Below are positions 54,086-63,389 of a DNA stretch of 64,000 nucleotides, in pieces. The DNA lies in NCBI RefSeq assembly GCF_000327485.1, contig NC_019943.1, positions 2,356,001 through 2,420,000 on the forward strand. Reading direction: 5' to 3'. Source of the DNA: Methanoregula formicica SMSP (GTDB taxonomy: Archaea; Halobacteriota; Methanomicrobia; Methanomicrobiales; Methanospirillaceae). A program made the translations under genes and the position numbers. The notes beneath the pieces were generated by a model. That model saw only the letters and a list, made by a program, of their open reading frames with translations. It did no database searches and had not been told where the DNA came from. The number at the start of each line of letters is the position of its first letter. Position 1 is the first letter of the stretch.

Positions 54086-54509
54086 CGACAAGGTAATGGA
54101 CCATTTCAAAAATCCCCGTAACGTGGGCGAGATTGAGAACCCTGACGGGGTTGGCGAGGTCGGCAACCCGGTCTGCGGCGACATCATGAACATTTACCTC
54201 AAGATTGAGAATAACATCATCACCGATGCAAAGTTCAAGACGTTCGGCTGCGGCGCTGCCATCGCATCGAGCAGCATGGCAACGGAACTGGTGAAAGGCA
54301 AGACCCTTGAGGAAGCGTGGGACGTATCCAACAAGGCGGTTGCCGATGCACTCGAAGGTCTGCCACCGATCAAGATGCACTGTTCGGTACTTGCCGAGGA
54401 AGGTATCCACAAAGCGATTAATAATTACCGGAAGAAACAGGGACTTCCCGAATGGGAGGAGAAGAACCCGCACTCCCATGAACATGAGGATGTGACCTGC
54501 GAGCATTAA
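54078..54509 (+). CDS. iscU: Fe-S scaffold protein IscU/NifU N-terminal type
   Basis: 143 aa. The three cluster ligand Cys are in GNPVCGD, FGCGAAIASSS and KMHCSVLAEEGI. It builds [2Fe-2S]/[4Fe-4S] clusters with sulfur from the overlapping nifS product. The C-terminus (NPHSHEHEDVTCEH) adds a His/Cys-rich tail that could hold metal. Confidence 0.95.
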   Translation: MYSDKVMDHFKNPRNVGEIENPDGVGEVGNPVCGDIMNIYLKIENNIITDAKFKTFGCGAAIASSSMATELVKGKTLEEAWDVSNKAVADALEGLPPIKMHCSVLAEEGIHKAINNYRKKQGLPEWEEKNPHSHEHEDVTCEH

Positions 54510-54673
54510 CGGCGGTCAGCACCCGGACCATGCAGCAATGCGGAAAAAATTGCCGAAACATCATCTCATTTATTTGTCCCCGGCAAAGGTGAGCATGGGA
54601 CAACCCGATCCGCATCACGGTATGCGACGGTTTTACCGGTGAACAGGTTTTCCTGTCAAACCCCAGGTGAGAA

Positions 54674-55432
54674 ATGTTATCAGAACGCGAACGTGAACGC
54701 TACAAGCGTCAAATCCTGCTTTTCGGGAACGAAGGGCAGGAACGGTTGAAATCTTCGCACATCTTCATAGCCGGGGCCGGCGGTCTTGGCTCGCCCGCAG
54801 CCATCTATCTCGCGGTTGCCGGGGTCGGGGAGATCACGATTGTCGATATGGATACCGTTGACCAGAGCAACCTGAACCGCCAGATCCTCCATACGGACCG
54901 GGATATCGGGAAAAAGAAGACGGTCTCGGCCATCGCGAAGCTCCGGGAGTATAACCCGGATATCATCATCAACGCGATCGATACCACCATCACCGCTGAC
55001 AATATCCGCGGGCTGGTGGGACAGGCTGACGGAATCGTTGACGCGATGGATAACTACCCGGTCCGTTATCTGCTCAACCGTGTTGCGCTGGAGAAGAAAA
55101 TCCCGTTCTTCCACGGGGCCATCCGGGGATTCTACGGGCAGGCGACGACCATCCTCCCGGAAAAAACCCCATGCCTGGCCTGCATCTTCCCCCGGGCTCC
55201 CCCAAAGGAGGTTTTCCCGGTGGTAGGGGCAACGCCCGGGGTCATCGGAACGATACAGGCAACCGAGGTTGTCAAGTATCTCACAAAACAGGGCGAGCTG
55301 CTGGCCGGCCGGCTCTTCCTCTGGGACGGTCTTGCAGCAACGTCCGAGGAAATTGCACTTGAGAAGAACCCGGCCTGCCCGGTTTGCGGGAGCGGGGCTG
55401 GTACAGAACCGCCTGCGAGGATGATACGATGA
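54674..55432 (+). CDS. ThiF/MoeB-type adenylyltransferase
   Basis: 252 aa. GAGGLGSPAAIYLAVAGVG binds ATP; CxxC pairs (CLACIF, CPVCGSG) bind zinc. It should adenylate the C-terminal Gly-Gly of the MoaD-like protein encoded next (overlap ATGA). Whether it serves molybdopterin or another sulfur carrier is unclear, as ThiF and MoeB cannot be separated here. Confidence 0.9.
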   Translation: MLSERERERYKRQILLFGNEGQERLKSSHIFIAGAGGLGSPAAIYLAVAGVGEITIVDMDTVDQSNLNRQILHTDRDIGKKKTVSAIAKLREYNPDIIINAIDTTITADNIRGLVGQADGIVDAMDNYPVRYLLNRVALEKKIPFFHGAIRGFYGQATTILPEKTPCLACIFPRAPPKEVFPVVGATPGVIGTIQATEVVKYLTKQGELLAGRLFLWDGLAATSEEIALEKNPACPVCGSGAGTEPPARMIR

Positions 55433-55707
55433 AGGTAACGTTGAGATTTTTTGCACGGTTCCGGGAACTCCTCGGGACAGATATTATTGTTGAGCCCCAT
55501 GACGGCACCCGGCTTGCGGACCTTGTTGCTGAGGTTGCCCAAAAGAACACGGACGGCTATGCTGCGATCTTCGATGAACAGGGAGCGTTCCGCGAGTTCG
55601 TGATCCTGATGCGGAACAAGAAGCGTGTGGAGACTGCCGAGGCCGGGACAATCACAGTTACCGATGGCGACGAGATCGCGGTCTTCCCGCCCGTTGCAGG
55701 AGGATAG
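55429..55707 (+). CDS. moaD: MoaD-like sulfur carrier
   Basis: 92 aa from ATG 55429. Ubiquitin-like fold pattern (KVTLRFFARFRELLG, DGDEIAVFPPVAGG) ending in Gly-Gly, the thiocarboxylate site. With the preceding ThiF/MoeB and following MoaE it forms molybdopterin synthase or a related sulfur relay. Confidence 0.9.
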   Translation: MKVTLRFFARFRELLGTDIIVEPHDGTRLADLVAEVAQKNTDGYAAIFDEQGAFREFVILMRNKKRVETAEAGTITVTDGDEIAVFPPVAGG

Positions 55708-55712
55708 GGTCC

Positions 55713-56135
55713 ATGGTGTTCAGGGTCCAGAAAGAGGATGTGGATATCGGCGCCCTCATCGAAGCGGCAAAGAGGCCCGGGACCGGTGCGATCGTCCTCT
55801 TTGACGGGATCGTCAGGGATGACGATATCACCGAGATGGAACTGGAAGCCTACGCGGAGGTGGCGGTCGCCGAGATGGAGAAGATCGCAACAGCAGCAAT
55901 GGAACAGTTCCGGCTCCTGCATGTCGATATCATCCACCGTATCGGGCGGCTTGCGGTCGGCGAGAATATCCTGATCATCGTGGTGAGTGCCGGTCACCGC
56001 CCCGATGCATATGCAGGATCCCGGTATATCATCGAAGAGATCAAGAAGAGCGTTCCTGTCTGGAAGAAGGAACTGACCAAAGACGGAGGGAGGTGGGTGC
56101 CGGGCGAGCACGGGCACGGATCGGCGATACTATGA
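55713..56135 (+). CDS. moaE: Molybdopterin synthase catalytic subunit MoaE
   Basis: 140 aa. GAIVLFDGIVRDD, HRIGRLAVGENILIIVVSAGHR and SVPVWKKE are the MoaE blocks with the catalytic Lys. It converts cPMP to molybdopterin using MoaD thiocarboxylate, which formate or formylmethanofuran dehydrogenases need. Confidence 0.93.
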   Translation: MVFRVQKEDVDIGALIEAAKRPGTGAIVLFDGIVRDDDITEMELEAYAEVAVAEMEKIATAAMEQFRLLHVDIIHRIGRLAVGENILIIVVSAGHRPDAYAGSRYIIEEIKKSVPVWKKELTKDGGRWVPGEHGHGSAIL

Positions 56136-56273
56136 AGAAATGACCTGCATCTTTTCTTGTGCTCCATTATTTAGTTCAGAATTTTCAGGATAAAGTGGGG
56201 AATGAACATGAGTTCTCCCTTTTCACATTTTTTATCCCTTTTCTTGTTCAGTCAATCGTTCACCAGATAAAAA

Positions 56274-57170
56274 TTACCGCCCGCGTGTCGCAAGCGTCTC
56301 TTCTTTTGTCAGCAGGTGCACATCCAGCCCGGGCATCGCTTCCCCAAGATTCCTGCTCGCGTTTGCAATGACTGTGGCATCGGTAAAGTGGTTCACGGCT
56401 TCGACAATAGCCTTTGCCCGGCGGGCCGGGTTCTCTGACTTGAAGATCCCGGACCCTACAAAGACACCGTCAGCGCCCAGCTGCATCATAAGGGCGGCAT
56501 CGGCAGGAGTGGCAATACCACCGGCCGAGAAGTTCACAACGGGCAGCCGCCCCCGTTTTGCGGTCTCGATGAGAAGCTCGACCGGGGCTTCGATCTCGCG
56601 GGCATATGCCACAAGTTCCTGTGGTTCGAGTTTTTGGATCGTGCGGATCCCTCCCTGGATCGCCCGCATGTGGCGGACCGCCTCGACAACGTTGCCGGTA
56701 CCGGCCTCGCCTTTCGTGCGGATCATGGCCGCACCTTCGTTGATTCTTCGGAGCGCTTCGCCGAGGTTCCGGGCACCGCAGACAAACGGGACAGTGAATT
56801 TTGTCTTCTCGATGTGGAACTCTTCATCGGCTGGAGTCAGGACTTCGCTTTCATCGATCATATCCACGCCAAGTACTTCCAGTAACTGTGCCTCGACAAA
56901 ATGACCGATCCGGACCTTGCCCATCACGGGAATCGTGACGGCCTCGATAATCTCGATCACTTTTTCCGGATCCGCCATCCGTGCAACGCCGCCGGCCTTG
57001 CGGATATCTGACGGCACCCGTTCGAGCGACATCACCGCAACGGCACCGGCTTCTTCTGCTATCTTCGCTTGTTCGGCGTTCACGACATCCATGATCACGC
57101 CGCCTTTCTGCATGGCAGCAAATCCCCGTTTGAGGAGTTCGGTACCATGCCTGAGTTCTGATAATTCCAT
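56274..57170 (-). CDS. pdxS: Pyridoxal 5'-phosphate synthase lyase subunit
   Basis: 298 aa. The catalytic Lys region ([14 protein letters not shown]), MRTKGE-like [11 protein letters not shown] and [33 protein letters not shown] are complete. It makes PLP from ribose 5-phosphate, glyceraldehyde 3-phosphate and ammonia; the glutaminase pdxT is not in the window. PLP is needed by NifS and CysK nearby. Confidence 0.96.
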   Translation of the reverse strand: MELSELRHGTELLKRGFAAMQKGGVIMDVVNAEQAKIAEEAGAVAVMSLERVPSDIRKAGGVARMADPEKVIEIIEAVTIPVMGKVRIGHFVEAQLLEVLGVDMIDESEVLTPADEEFHIEKTKFTVPFVCGARNLGEALRRINEGAAMIRTKGEAGTGNVVEAVRHMRAIQGGIRTIQKLEPQELVAYAREIEAPVELLIETAKRGRLPVVNFSAGGIATPADAALMMQLGADGVFVGSGIFKSENPARRAKAIVEAVNHFTDATVIANASRNLGEAMPGLDVHLLTKEETLATRGR

Positions 57171-57230
57171 CTGGATTCTCCTTTCTTTTGTAAAGAAAAT
57201 TTTTGTAAAAATGGTAGTATCTGAGTGATT

Positions 57231-58199
57231 TCAGATCTGGCGGAGGTTGCCCCGCTGTTTCACGAACCGGTCCCAGTTCCACGGCTCATCAAGCACATTC
57301 ACCGTCACCTGCCCGATGCCGCACACCCCCAGCGCCTTCCGCCGGACCTGATCGCAAAGATGATCGGTGAGAGGGCAGGTTTTACACGTGAGGACCATGT
57401 CAATCTCTACACGGGTTCCGGCAACCCGGATCTCCTTGATAAGCCCGAGGTCCACAATATCAATGCCCACCTCAGGATCGATTACCTCCTTCAATGCCTC
57501 CCGTATCTCGTTTTCACAGACAACTTCCTGCGGTAGTGCAGCCGGGCCCGTGTCGGGCTTTGTCTGTTCGATGGTACGAAGCCGTTCCTCCAGCTGGTTC
57601 TGCCGGTCAAGCAGCCGGCTGATGACCCGGAGCATCGGGTCGGGCATCACTTCTTCGGTCTGCTCGTCTGTTTTCCGGCCGTGTTCCGGCCCGGCAATCC
57701 TGCCAGGGACCCCTACCACGGTCGCACCCGGCGGCACCGTGCGGACCACTACCGATCCCGCACCCACTTTTGCCCCTTTGCCAATCCGGATGGGTCCAAG
57801 GATGGTAGCACCGGAACCAAGGATCACATCGGCCTCAATAGTCGGATGGCGTTTGACATTCTCAAGGGCCGTGCCGCCAAGGACAACCCCCATGTAGATG
57901 AGGACATCGTTCCCCACTTCAGCAGTCTCCCCGATGACAACACCCATGCCATGGTCGATGACCACGCGGCGACCCATGGTTGCTCCGGGATGGATCTCGA
58001 TCCCGGTCAGGAACCGGCTGATGTGCGAGATGAACCGGGCAAAGAACTTCAGGTTATGGAGCCAGAGCCAGTGGGCCCTTCGGTGGAACCAGAGGGCATG
58101 GAGTCCCGGGTAACAAAACAGGATCTCCAGTGTGGATCGGGCCGCGGGATCCTTCCCATAAATTGCGGATATATCTTCACGGATGTGGTCAAACACCAT
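57231..58199 (-). CDS. cysE: Serine O-acetyltransferase fused to DUF59/MIP18 domain
   Basis: 322 aa. Residues about 1-190 are CysE: helical start ([18 protein letters not shown]...), [27 protein letters not shown] and the hexapeptide left-handed helix. After a linker with a coiled helix ([17 protein letters not shown]), residues about 225-322 form a DUF59/MIP18 domain ([34 protein letters not shown]), which acts in Fe-S cluster assembly. The fusion ties cysteine synthesis to cluster delivery. cysK follows in the same direction upstream by 11 bp. Confidence 0.92.
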   Translation of the reverse strand: MVFDHIREDISAIYGKDPAARSTLEILFCYPGLHALWFHRRAHWLWLHNLKFFARFISHISRFLTGIEIHPGATMGRRVVIDHGMGVVIGETAEVGNDVLIYMGVVLGGTALENVKRHPTIEADVILGSGATILGPIRIGKGAKVGAGSVVVRTVPPGATVVGVPGRIAGPEHGRKTDEQTEEVMPDPMLRVISRLLDRQNQLEERLRTIEQTKPDTGPAALPQEVVCENEIREALKEVIDPEVGIDIVDLGLIKEIRVAGTRVEIDMVLTCKTCPLTDHLCDQVRRKALGVCGIGQVTVNVLDEPWNWDRFVKQRGNLRQI

Positions 58200-58210
58200 A
58201 ACGGTCCCTC

Positions 58211-59143
58211 TTACTCCGGGAAAAGATCGGGGATACTCAGGTAGCGTTCACCGGTGTCGGGGAGTATGACAACAATGATCTTTCCCTTGTTTACGGGACG
58301 CCAGGCAACGTTAAGTGCAGCATACAGGGCAGCACCGCCGGAAATCCCGGCAAGGATGCCCTCCTCGCGTGCGAGCCTGCGTGCGGTGTCAAAAGCATCC
58401 TCGTTCTTCACCCGGATGATCTCATCAATAAGATCGCGCTGGAAGATGTCCGGTACAAAACCAGCACCTATCCCCTGGATCCGGTGTGGGCCGGGAGATC
58501 CGCCAGAGAGGACCGGCGATGCGTCAGGTTCGACCGCGATGGCACGGAACGAGGGTTTTTTCTTCCCGATTACATCCGCGATGCCGGTGATTGTCCCGCC
58601 GGTCCCCACACCGGCAACAAGGATATCGACTTTTCCGTCGGTATCGCGCCAAATCTCCTCAGCGGTTGTCTTCCGGTGGATCTCGGGATTTGCCAGATTT
58701 TTGAACTGCTGGGGAATATAGAAGTAGTCCGGGTTCTCCGCAGCCATCTTCTCGGCTTTGGCAACTGCTCCTTTCATCCCCTCGGCCCCGGGGGTGAGCA
58801 CAATCTTCGCACCGAACGCCTTGGCAAGTTTCCGCCGTTCGATGCTCATGGTCTCCGGCATGACGAGAGTAATCTTATAACCACGGGCCGCCGCGACCAT
58901 GGCAAGCCCGATGCCGGTATTACCGCTTGTGGGTTCAAGGATGATGGTATCAGCTTTGAATAGCCCTCCCGCTTCCGCGGCATCGATCATGGATATGGCA
59001 ATCCGGTCCTTAACGCTGCTACCCGGGTTGAAGGACTCGAGCTTGGCAAGCACGGTTGCCCCGGCCCCGGCGGTTATGCGGTTCAGCCGCACGAGCGGGG
59101 TGTCGCCGATGGTTGCGAGGATATTTTCGTAAATTTTTGTCAT
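58211..59143 (-). CDS. cysK: Cysteine synthase (O-acetylserine sulfhydrylase)
   Basis: 310 aa. The PLP Lys lies in [15 protein letters not shown], the substrate loop in [13 protein letters not shown] and phosphate loop in [10 protein letters not shown]. It makes cysteine from O-acetylserine and sulfide. First gene of cysK-cysE. A palindrome variant lies 94 bp upstream. Confidence 0.96.
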   Translation of the reverse strand: MTKIYENILATIGDTPLVRLNRITAGAGATVLAKLESFNPGSSVKDRIAISMIDAAEAGGLFKADTIILEPTSGNTGIGLAMVAAARGYKITLVMPETMSIERRKLAKAFGAKIVLTPGAEGMKGAVAKAEKMAAENPDYFYIPQQFKNLANPEIHRKTTAEEIWRDTDGKVDILVAGVGTGGTITGIADVIGKKKPSFRAIAVEPDASPVLSGGSPGPHRIQGIGAGFVPDIFQRDLIDEIIRVKNEDAFDTARRLAREEGILAGISGGAALYAALNVAWRPVNKGKIIVVILPDTGERYLSIPDLFPE

Positions 59144-59856
59144 GGGAATACTTCCTGGTTTCAGGAATGATCAGGTATTGAAGAATCCCGGTCTGGTGGC
59201 AGGGTGACCGTGGGATCCGGTTGGACCATTCCTGACTTCACAATTGTTAATTATCATTGGAAGATAAATACCTTGGTCTCGGCAAAAATTACCATTCCTG
59301 ATACCATGGCGATTACACCCGGCCTGTGACGGCGATAAAGATTGCGGCAAAACCTGACGCAAAATCAGGCTATATCAGCATGCCTGTTCCATACTGTGTG
59401 TTCACACTCGTGAACAGGAACAAAGCTATGAACATATACCACGCGAATATCGCAAAAACCGCAGCAGTCCCGGAAGCATCCGGTGATGCGGGCCGCGCCC
59501 GTCCCGGCATCAGGCTGGTCAGGCCGGTCGAACGGTTCAGCGGTATCCGGAGCTCCGGACAGTATTGTTGTCCAGAGGAGCTGACATGCACAGGCACGCA
59601 GATGACTGCACACCGCGGGGTCCGCGGACGATTCGCAGCCGATGGTATGTGTCCCTGAACCTTTCGTCCTGAACTCACGTCCTCATCCATGATCCGGGTA
59701 TGCACCTGCGGTCTCACACAGCCGCAGGAGCGCCATACCCGAACGATCACAATCGCCTCACGCAGTACAGCACGCACCCGCTGTGATATCCGGGGTTTTC
59801 ATAAAAAATCCCCCCAATAGAATTTTTGATGCAGAGGCTCTGTCCCGATAAAAAAA
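59144..59856. other. Long intergenic region between cysK and tRNA-Cys
   Basis: Apart from the operator at 59237-59250 and a weaker dyad TTCAC-ACTC-GTGAA at 59401-59414, nothing is clear. A plus-strand frame at 59326-59658 has Cys but no family resemblance or start signal, so it is not called. Confidence 0.4.
59237..59250. promoter_or_regulatory. Palindrome variant TTCACAATTGTTAA before cysK
   Basis: It matches the consensus TTCACAATTGTGAA with one change (G to T in the right arm). Identical to the site at 61656-61669. Confidence 0.7.
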
Positions 59857-59929
59857 GCCGGTGTGGCAGAACGGTTAATGCCTTCGCCTGCAAAGCGAAT
59901 GTCTGGGGGTTCGACTCCACCCGCCGGCG
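59857..59929 (+). tRNA. tRNA-Cys (GCA), unusual discriminator
   Basis: Cloverleaf: acceptor GCCGGTG / CGCCGGC, anticodon stem TTCGC / GCGAA with loop CTGCAAA (anticodon GCA), variable TGTCT, T-arm GGGGG TTCGACT CCACC. The T-stem has a G-A mismatch and the base at the discriminator place is G, with TCCA following one base later. Canonical tRNA-Cys has U73. It lies 22 bp before cysS. Confidence 0.85.
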
Positions 59930-59950
59930 TCCAATACCAGGAAGACCATA

Positions 59951-61210
59951 ATGGAATTATACAGTACATTGTCAGGAACCGTTGAACCGTTAGAGACTCT
60001 TCACCCGGACCGGGTGTACCTGTTTGTCTGCGGTCCTACGGTCTATGACTACTCGCATCTCGGGCATGCCCGGACATATGTAGCCTTTGATGTACTGACA
60101 AAGTACCTCCGGTGGACCGGAAAAGAAGTGTTCTATCTTCAGAACATCACGGACGTTGACGATAAGATCATCAACCGGGCCCGCGAGGAGAATATCTCCC
60201 AGAGCGAGCTTGCCCGGAAGTTCGAGACCGAGTACTTCTGCGATATGCAGGCGCTTGGTATCGATGCAGTCAGTTACTATGCACGGGCCACAACGCACAT
60301 TCCCGAGATCATCAGTCAGGTGGAGCGCCTGGTTGCCCGTGGCGTGGCCTATGTTACGGAGACCGGGGTCTATTTCAACGTGGATTCCTTCGAGCGCAAC
60401 GGGGAACTGTCCGGCCAGGACAAAACGAAGCGTGTCAGCCGCGTAACTGATACAACAAAACAGGACCCGCTCGACTTTGCGCTCTGGAAGACCGGGGAGT
60501 ACGGAGAGTACACATGGGATTCCCCCTGGGGCAGGGGACGGCCCGGTTGGCATATCGAAGATACCGCCATCTCCGAGAAGTACTTCGGGCAGCAGTACGA
60601 TATCCATGGCGGCGGACTCGATCTCATCTTCCCTCACCACGAGGCAGAGATAGCCCAGATGGAATCACTGGAAGGGAAACACCCGATGGTCCGGTACTGG
60701 ATGCACACGGGTTTCCTCACGGTCAAGGGTGAGAAGATGTCCAAGTCTCTTGGAAACTTCACCACCATCCGCGATGCCCTGAAAAGATGGAACAAGGATA
60801 TCCTGCGGTATTTCATCCTGCTCTCTCATTACCGGTCCCCGCTCCAGGCAACCGATGAGGGATTTGCCAATGCGGCCAAAGGGCTTGAGCATATCCGGGC
60901 AATTGCACGGAACGACAATGGCCCCGATGTGGAAGGCCGGAAAGCCTTCACTGATGCCATGGAGGCCGACCTCAATACTCCGATGGCTCTGGCAGCAATC
61001 CAACGACTTGCCGGAAACGGGGATATCGGGGCATTGCGGGAGTACGGTGCGATCCTCGGGATCAATTTTCTCCGGGAGACAAGTGCACCGTTAAGTGTCC
61101 TTCACGAGATCCGTGCAGAGCTGCGGGCCAGAAAGCAGTTCGAAGTGGCCGATCTGATCCGCGAGAAGATGGTAGCAGCCGGTATTACGATTACGGACCA
61201 GTCATTGTGA
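59951..61210 (+). CDS. cysS: Cysteinyl-tRNA synthetase
   Basis: 419 aa. HIGH motif is HLGH (YSHLGHARTYV), KMSKS is intact (GEKMSKSLGN), and zinc ligands C28 and C/H near residues 205-240 (WHIEDTAIS, HGGGLDLIFPHHEAEIAQ) are present. Somewhat shorter than most bacterial CysRS. Many methanogens make Cys-tRNA by SepRS/SepCysS, so a CysRS beside tRNA-Cys genes indicates the direct route here. Confidence 0.96.
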   Translation: MELYSTLSGTVEPLETLHPDRVYLFVCGPTVYDYSHLGHARTYVAFDVLTKYLRWTGKEVFYLQNITDVDDKIINRAREENISQSELARKFETEYFCDMQALGIDAVSYYARATTHIPEIISQVERLVARGVAYVTETGVYFNVDSFERNGELSGQDKTKRVSRVTDTTKQDPLDFALWKTGEYGEYTWDSPWGRGRPGWHIEDTAISEKYFGQQYDIHGGGLDLIFPHHEAEIAQMESLEGKHPMVRYWMHTGFLTVKGEKMSKSLGNFTTIRDALKRWNKDILRYFILLSHYRSPLQATDEGFANAAKGLEHIRAIARNDNGPDVEGRKAFTDAMEADLNTPMALAAIQRLAGNGDIGALREYGAILGINFLRETSAPLSVLHEIRAELRARKQFEVADLIREKMVAAGITITDQSL

Positions 61211-61346
61211 TCAAATCCTCATAAAAAGGTTCCAGATCTCCCCCTTTTTCAATACGGATAAAGAGAGATGAGGACGGGATGCCAGTATCAGCACCGCACC
61301 CGGAAGGCCGGGTTTTTCTTACCAGCATGACACATGGGGGGTCGCG

Positions 61347-61629
61347 TCATACCGTAACCACCTCCTTCGATGGCTGGATAAGGCCGTAGAGGCTCTGCCG
61401 GGCATCAATGAAATAATGACGCTCGATGAGGAATTGTTCTTCCTTGAGCCGGTTCAATGCGTACCGCACAGTCCGGGATGGCAGGGAGGTCTCGCGGATG
61501 AGATCCTTCTGTGTCAGCTGGCCACCATTCTCAAGCACTTTGTACACGAGCTTTGCCGATGGCGGCAGGTGCCCGATTCTTCGGATGTTGTTATTCCCGT
61601 TTGTGTTTACGACAAAAACGATCCCTCAT
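61347..61629 (-). CDS. Winged-helix regulator with unclear start (possible frameshift)
   Basis: The clear part reads IRRIGHLPPSAKLVYKVLENGGQLTQKDLIRETSLPSRTVRYALNRLKEE..., a MarR/ArsR-like winged helix with a C-terminal tail. In that frame no ATG lies upstream; GTG 61547 would cut off the first helix. ATG 61629, with GGTGATCC before it, is one base out of frame; losing one G of the GGG at about 61623 would join them as MRIVFVVNTNGNN.... So either a frameshift or an odd start. A palindrome lies 27 bp upstream. Confidence 0.6.
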
Positions 61630-61655
61630 AGTGGATCACCATAACAACGTAAGAG

Positions 61656-61669
61656 TTCACAATTGTTAA
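61656..61669. promoter_or_regulatory. Palindrome variant TTCACAATTGTTAA before winged-helix gene
   Basis: Identical to the cysK site. It lies between the leftward winged-helix gene and the rightward tRNA-Cys. Confidence 0.68.
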
Positions 61670-61820
61670 GTATTTCGATTTCCCCTGCCGGAACTGATCC
61701 ATCAGGCACCGGGAAATTCCGCGACCCCGGACTTTGCGGCAAAAAATGCCCGTAAATCATTCCCTAAATAGATCCCTGGCTTACCATGGTATGGCACAAT
61801 TGCGCTGATAAAAAAACAAT

Positions 61821-61892
61821 GCCAATGTGGCGGAGTGGCTACGCGGCTGACTGCAGATCAGCTACAACCCGGTTCGAATCCGGGCATTGGCT
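61821..61892 (+). tRNA. tRNA-Cys (GCA), canonical
   Basis: Acceptor GCCAATG / CATTGGC, anticodon stem GCTGA / TCAGC with loop CTGCAGA (anticodon GCA), T-arm CCCGG TTCGAAT CCGGG, discriminator T. No CCA is encoded. Sequence differs throughout from the first tRNA-Cys, so it is not a simple duplicate. Confidence 0.93.
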
Positions 61893-61998
61893 TTCCGAAG
61901 AGGGACGAAGTGCAGCGGGGACGAGAAGACCTGCGAAGCAGTTCTTTGAACCGGAATATGGTATCAGAATTACATTCTTGTAACAAGGAGAATTCACA

Positions 61999-62994
61999 AT
62001 GCACCGGGGTCTCACAGCGGAAACAAAAGCGCTCCTGATCAACATCGGCAGTGCAGACATCGACCCCTGCCTGCTGCCAGCCGATTTCAGGACAACGGCT
62101 ACCGCAGGACCGGGGGCCGGCGGAGTCTCATTTTTCCTTCGTTCGGGCGATCACCGGGTCCGGCTCTCAATAAAACCGGATTCCTCCCTGAAGGTGATCC
62201 CCTGGAACGAGGGGGTGGCTGTACAGAAGGAGGGCAGGATCATTGCATACGGTACATTGGAGCTCCCGCTCTGCCACTGCCCGGAACAGGCCTATATTAC
62301 GGTCAGTGAGCGCTGCATTTTTGACTGCAAATTCTGCCCGGTGCCGAAACTGAACGGGCATGTAAAGACGATTGCTGAGATCACCGGGCTCGTAGATGCT
62401 GCACTGGCGCGGGGGACGGTACGGGCCATCTCCCTGACCAGCGGGGTCGCAGAATCCCCGGAAAAAGAGGCCGGGTACATGGCCGAGGTCGTCCGGCATC
62501 TTGCAGCACAATTCGATTTGCCCATCGGCGTCTCGGTCTACCCGACTGCAACATCTACCGAAGATCTCCATGCGGCAGGAGCCATTGAGATAAAGTACAA
62601 TGTCGAGACAATGGACCGTGCAATCTTTGAACGGGTCTGTCCCGGGCTCTCGCTGGATTATATCCTGTCTTCTCTTGAAAACGCAGTCCGGGTTTTCGGG
62701 AAGAACCGGGTATCCTCGAACTTCATCATCGGCCTTGGTGAGACTGACGCGTGCGTTCAGGAGGGAATCGAGACTCTTACCTCAATGGGAGTCATCCCCA
62801 ACCTGCGCCCGATCTCGCCGCATCCCTTAAGGAAAGGTGAGATCGCCGTGGACCGCCCGTCAGGGTACCGCCTCATGCTCCTTGCACGGCTCAACAAATC
62901 CGCTCTCGAACGCCACGGGCTCGATATCCGGGTTGCACAGACCATGTGCCTGCCATGCACCGGCTGCGATCTGACTCCCCAGCGGGATCTGTGA
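61999..62994 (+). CDS. Radical SAM protein of unknown substrate
   Basis: 331 aa. CIFDCKFC (Cys 106, 110, 113) binds the SAM [4Fe-4S] cluster; TSGVAESPEKE and IEIKYNVETMD are later radical SAM blocks. The C-terminal CLPCTGC gives a possible second cluster. ATG 61999 follows AAGGAGAA. It resembles the biotin synthase/lipoyl synthase-like branch but I cannot assign a reaction. Position after tRNA-Cys suggests a cysteine- or sulfur-linked task. Confidence 0.83.
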   Translation: MHRGLTAETKALLINIGSADIDPCLLPADFRTTATAGPGAGGVSFFLRSGDHRVRLSIKPDSSLKVIPWNEGVAVQKEGRIIAYGTLELPLCHCPEQAYITVSERCIFDCKFCPVPKLNGHVKTIAEITGLVDAALARGTVRAISLTSGVAESPEKEAGYMAEVVRHLAAQFDLPIGVSVYPTATSTEDLHAAGAIEIKYNVETMDRAIFERVCPGLSLDYILSSLENAVRVFGKNRVSSNFIIGLGETDACVQEGIETLTSMGVIPNLRPISPHPLRKGEIAVDRPSGYRLMLLARLNKSALERHGLDIRVAQTMCLPCTGCDLTPQRDL

Positions 62995-63057
62995 ATCCTT
63001 TTTCAGGCATACTCTTTCATGTCCTGAACTTCCATTTTTTGCCAATATCGGGTAATT

Positions 63058-63389
63058 TCAGATTGCCAGCATCCGATCTATCGCCGCCCGCGCTTTTATG
63101 GCAACACTATCAGGGACGGTGATGCGGGAGCTGTTTTGGATAAGCGCGGCATATACCTTCGCGAGGTCGGTCTTTTTCATATTCCGGCAGATTGCGTGGT
63201 CCGAAAGGGGATAACACTGTTTATCCGGGCACTCTTTTTTGAGCCGGTGTAAGATCCCGACTTCGGTACCGATGACGAACTCGGGATCAACAGAAGTACA
63301 GACATGTCTGATGACTCCCGATGTACTGGCAACAGGATCCGCGAGGTCAATCACTTCCGGTCTGCATTCCGGGTGAATCTTGTTTTATT
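63058..63389 (-). pseudogene. nadA: Quinolinate synthase (nadA) C-terminal remnant
   Basis: Reading from about 63389: KIHPECRPEVIDLADPVASTSGVIRHV, then EFVIGTEVGILHRL, a Cys-containing CYPLSDHAICRNMKKTDL and VPDSVAIKARAAIDRML. This is the last third of NadA with the HPEC and GTE motifs. The N-terminal two thirds are absent and no start is present, so it is a remnant. Confidence 0.83.

Noticed and set aside
59326-59658. 110-codon frame between cysK and tRNA-Cys
   Set aside because: No motif and no ribosome site.
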